In this document: positions 14,072-15,949 of the stretch, one piece after another
How the letters are laid out: every line of letters begins with the position of its first letter
How positions within the stretch are numbered: the first letter of the stretch is position 1
Source of the DNA: JBKJTP01 sp046590195
GTDB taxonomy: Bacteria; Bacteroidota; Ignavibacteria; Palsa-1295
Reading direction: 5' to 3'
NCBI GenBank assembly: GCA_046590195.1
Contig: JBKJTP010000191.1
Location: forward strand, 1-15,949
DNA length: 15,949 nt
Notes under the pieces: generated by a model
Seen by the model: the letters and a program-made list of their open reading frames with translations, nothing else
What the model was told of the DNA's origin: nothing
Databases searched by the model: none
Program-made: the position numbers and the translations under genes

Positions 14072-15613
14072 ATGCTTCCCGTCCTTACAGCCGCCGAGAT
14101 GCGAGCAGCGGATCAGAAGATCATCCAGGAGATCGGTCTGCCGTCGCTCGTGCTGATGGAGAACGCGGCCAGGGGAGTGATCGATCATATCACAGACTGG
14201 ATCGACGAAGATACGTATGCGCTGATCTATTGCGGCCCAGGCAACAACGGCGCTGATGGACTCGCGATCGCAAGGCAGTTGTATGACGTTGGCTTGCGCC
14301 CGCTTGTGTGCCTTCCGCTCGGCGAGGGTAGCCTCACTGAAGAGGGAAAGCTTCAGTTGAAAGTGCTAAAGCAACTTGGTGCGCATCGCATCGTCACTTT
14401 AGGGGACGCTGCAACCGGCACTCCCAAGGTCGTTATTGATGCGCTGCTCGGCACAGGGTCACGTGCGATCGTGGACAAAGAGCTAGCGGAAGCTATCAAG
14501 CAGATCAATGCTGCGCGATCGCGTGGTGCGAAGGTCGTTGCTGTTGATCTACCGACAGGCCTGAATTCAGATACCGGCGAGTTCGACGATAAGAACTGTG
14601 TCAAAGCTGATCGAACCGTCGCGATCGGTGCTTACAAGACCGGATTCTTCCAGAATAAAGCTAAGAGCGTAACAGGCGAACTTCGCCTCGCTCGATTCGG
14701 ATATCCGCTTAGCAAGAGACATGCTGAGTATCGATCGTACCTCCTTGAGCGAGCAGACATTATTGAGGCCCTCCCGAGCCGCAATTTTCAGGCATCGAAA
14801 TTTACCAATGGTCGAGTCTTCGCATTAGCAGGTTCTCGCGGCATGACGGGTGCGGCGATCATGTGTGCATCATCTGCATTACGTGCTGGATGCGGTCTCG
14901 TCAACGTCGCTGTTCCCAATTCTGAGCGATCGCTCGTTGCGCAGGCAATGCCTGAACTGCTAACCGTTGGTTGCGCTGAGACAGAAGAGGGTTACCCGAG
15001 CATCGATGGTTATGACGCACTCAAGGCGCATATTGAGCACGCGGATGTTATACTCATCGGACCAGGACTGCGCAAGGCGAAGGGTGCGACAGAACTGATG
15101 CTGAAGATCATGACCGAGGTGCAAAAGCCGATGGTTATCGACGCTGGAGGAATTGCAGCATTGCAGGGTGATACCTCTGCGCTGAAGCAGCGCAAAGCAC
15201 CAACGATCATCACTCCGCATAGTGGGGAGCTTTCACGACTCAACGGAGTCGAGTGGCAGAAGGTAGAACTACGACGACTCGAATACGCGAGAGAATTCGC
15301 GCAGGAGTTTGGTATCGTGGTCGTCAGCAAGGGCGCCCCGACCTACATCATCGATCGTGATGGCACCGCATACATAAATCCTACAGGCAACGCGGGACTT
15401 GCGACCGCAGGCTCAGGTGATGTCCTTGCGGGGATCATCGCCGGCACGTTGGCTCAGGGCGCGGACTTCGCGTTCGACGCAGCGATCGTTGGGACGTATG
15501 TCCATGGCCTCGCTGGTGATCTCGCATCGAAGGATCTGACTCAGATCGCGATGACTGCCATGGATGTCAATCGTTACCTTCCACAGGCGTACAAGTCACT
15601 GGGCTGCGTGTAA
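14072..15613 (+). CDS. nnr: Bifunctional NAD(P)HX epimerase / ADP-dependent NAD(P)HX dehydratase
   Basis: Role: repairs hydrated NADH/NADPH. The N-terminal YjeF_N domain interconverts the R and S hydrates; the C-terminal ribokinase-like domain dehydrates the S form using ADP. Seen: 513 aa, the usual fused length. N-domain about 1-215: LTAAEMRAAD, LMENAARG, CGPGNNGADGLAIARQL (55-70), DALLGTG and AVDLPTGLNSDTG. C-domain about 225-505: LAGSRGMTGAAIMCASSALRAGCGLV, ILIGPGL, TIITPHSGE, and the nucleotide/catalytic loop NAGLATAGSGDVLAG (440-454, Asp450 the expected base). Two sites differ from common forms: NNGADG in place of NNGGDG, and DAGGIAAL (357-364) where DADAL/DADGL is usual. ATG 14072 gives the standard start. 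It lies downstream of the nuo terminator, so it probably has its own promoter, and is followed after 1 nt by the DUF1801 gene. Confidence 0.94.
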   Translation: MLPVLTAAEMRAADQKIIQEIGLPSLVLMENAARGVIDHITDWIDEDTYALIYCGPGNNGADGLAIARQLYDVGLRPLVCLPLGEGSLTEEGKLQLKVLKQLGAHRIVTLGDAATGTPKVVIDALLGTGSRAIVDKELAEAIKQINAARSRGAKVVAVDLPTGLNSDTGEFDDKNCVKADRTVAIGAYKTGFFQNKAKSVTGELRLARFGYPLSKRHAEYRSYLLERADIIEALPSRNFQASKFTNGRVFALAGSRGMTGAAIMCASSALRAGCGLVNVAVPNSERSLVAQAMPELLTVGCAETEEGYPSIDGYDALKAHIEHADVILIGPGLRKAKGATELMLKIMTEVQKPMVIDAGGIAALQGDTSALKQRKAPTIITPHSGELSRLNGVEWQKVELRRLEYAREFAQEFGIVVVSKGAPTYIIDRDGTAYINPTGNAGLATAGSGDVLAGIIAGTLAQGADFAFDAAIVGTYVHGLAGDLASKDLTQIAMTAMDVNRYLPQAYKSLGCV

Positions 15614-15614
15614 G

Positions 15615-15860
15615 ATGGCAAAGAAGCCTGAACCCAAGACAAGACCGACTGACGTTCGCGCTGAAGATTTCCTGAACGAGATCAAGGACGAACAGAAACG
15701 TCTCGATAGTTTTGAAGTACTCGCTATGATGCAAGCTGCATCGAAAATGGAACCGGTCATGTGGGGATCCGCTATCATAGGGTTTGGTTCAACACCCATC
15801 AAGTACGCTAACGGAAGTGAGCTTGATTGGCCAATGATCGGATTCTCACCGCCAACCTGA
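15615..15860 (+). CDS. DUF1801-family protein, N-terminal part, frameshifted near its end (81 aa)
   Basis: Function of the family is not established. Seen: MAKKPEPKTRPTDVRAEDFL, then DEQKRLDSFEVLAMMQAASK, MWGSAIIGFGSTPIKYANGSELDWPMIGFSP. These match the DUF1801 pattern (kT.p.d...FL, MWG..ivGFG...Y..g...dw...GFSP). The frame then stops at TGA 15858-15860 after FSPPT, where the family continues RK.NLTLYL. The missing continuation is present in another frame from 15854. ATG 15615 lies 1 nt after the nnr stop, so it is likely co-transcribed and translationally coupled; a longer reading starting inside nnr at 15564 is unlikely. As read, the product would be truncated, so this is either a pseudogene or an assembly/sequencing indel. 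Confidence 0.75.
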   Translation: MAKKPEPKTRPTDVRAEDFLNEIKDEQKRLDSFEVLAMMQAASKMEPVMWGSAIIGFGSTPIKYANGSELDWPMIGFSPPT

Positions 15861-15949
15861 CTCTGTACTTGCAAGAGTATCCCGAATACGCGAGTATGCA
15901 TGAAGAGTTGGGTACACATGCCATCAGCAAGGCATGTCTTTACATCAAG
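15854..15949 (+). pseudogene. Out-of-frame C-terminal continuation of the DUF1801 gene, cut by the window end
   Basis: In the frame that begins at 15854, the bases encode NLTLYLQEYPEYASM and then HEELGTHAISKACLYIK, which is the expected C-terminal half of DUF1801 (NLTLYL, a LGkhk.gk.CLYIK ending block). It is open to the last base of the window. Relative to the upstream frame it is shifted by -1 (or +2), and two or three family residues (around RK-x before N) are missing at the junction, which suggests a deletion of about 7 nt between CCG at 15849 and AAC at 15854. Confidence 0.7.

Noticed and set aside
1..15949. Search by eye for CRISPR arrays, insertion sequences, att sites, toxin-antitoxin or defence genes
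   Set aside because: No regularly spaced repeats, transposase or integrase motifs, or defence domains were seen. The tRNA-Lys has no duplicated 3' end nearby that would mark an integrated element.

Overview
The window looks like chromosomal DNA of a bacterium from the Bacteroidota/Chlorobiota/Ignavibacteria/Kapabacteria side of the tree. This placement is an inference, based on: two secreted proteins ending in type IX secretion (T9SS) type A sorting domains; tandem choice-of-anchor D (ASH-like) repeats; starts that lack Shine-Dalgarno sequences and are often A-rich; one intergenic match to the Bacteroidetes-type -7 box; and a base composition near half GC. No mobile element, CRISPR array, phage gene or integrase was seen. 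Most of the window is housekeeping DNA.

Layout. (1) 56-3906 (+): two tandem paralogous T9SS-exported proteins. Both begin with a signal segment and a choice-of-anchor V-like domain carrying a Cys-Asn-Cys-His motif. The first (902 aa) has six extra ASH-like repeats; the second (283 aa) has none. (2) 4075-4593 (+): a Dps-type ferritin with all four ferroxidase ligands, preceded by a perfect 20-bp tandem duplication. It converges, across a strong bidirectional terminator, on (3) 4681-5457 (-): a predicted lipoprotein with a helical body and a three-repeat, Thr-rich tail. (4) 5611-5682 (-): tRNA-Lys(TTT). (5) 5959-7820 (+): asnS, then at 2 nt distance a small predicted outer-membrane beta-barrel gene with a GTG start. 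(6) 7892-14008 (+): nuoJKLMN, the membrane-arm proton-pumping subunits of complex I, closed by an intrinsic terminator. (7) 14072-15613 (+): a fused NAD(P)HX epimerase/dehydratase, followed after 1 nt by a DUF1801-family gene that is frameshifted near its C-terminus and runs off the window.

How the genes relate. NuoJKLMN form the proton-pumping arm that needs the peripheral NADH- or ferredoxin-side subunits (nuoA-I), which are not adjacent here, so the complex I genes appear split. The downstream NAD(P)HX repair enzyme fits thematically, since it restores damaged NADH/NADPH, but a terminator separates it from nuoN. AsnRS and tRNA-Lys are translation genes; Dps protects against iron and peroxide.

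No clearly new multi-gene system was found. The most notable items are the paired CxCH secreted proteins, a 14-histidine insert in NuoM, a perfect 26-nt palindrome over the nuoJ stop codon, the frameshifted DUF1801 gene, the 20-bp tandem repeat before dps, and a marked excess of GATC.
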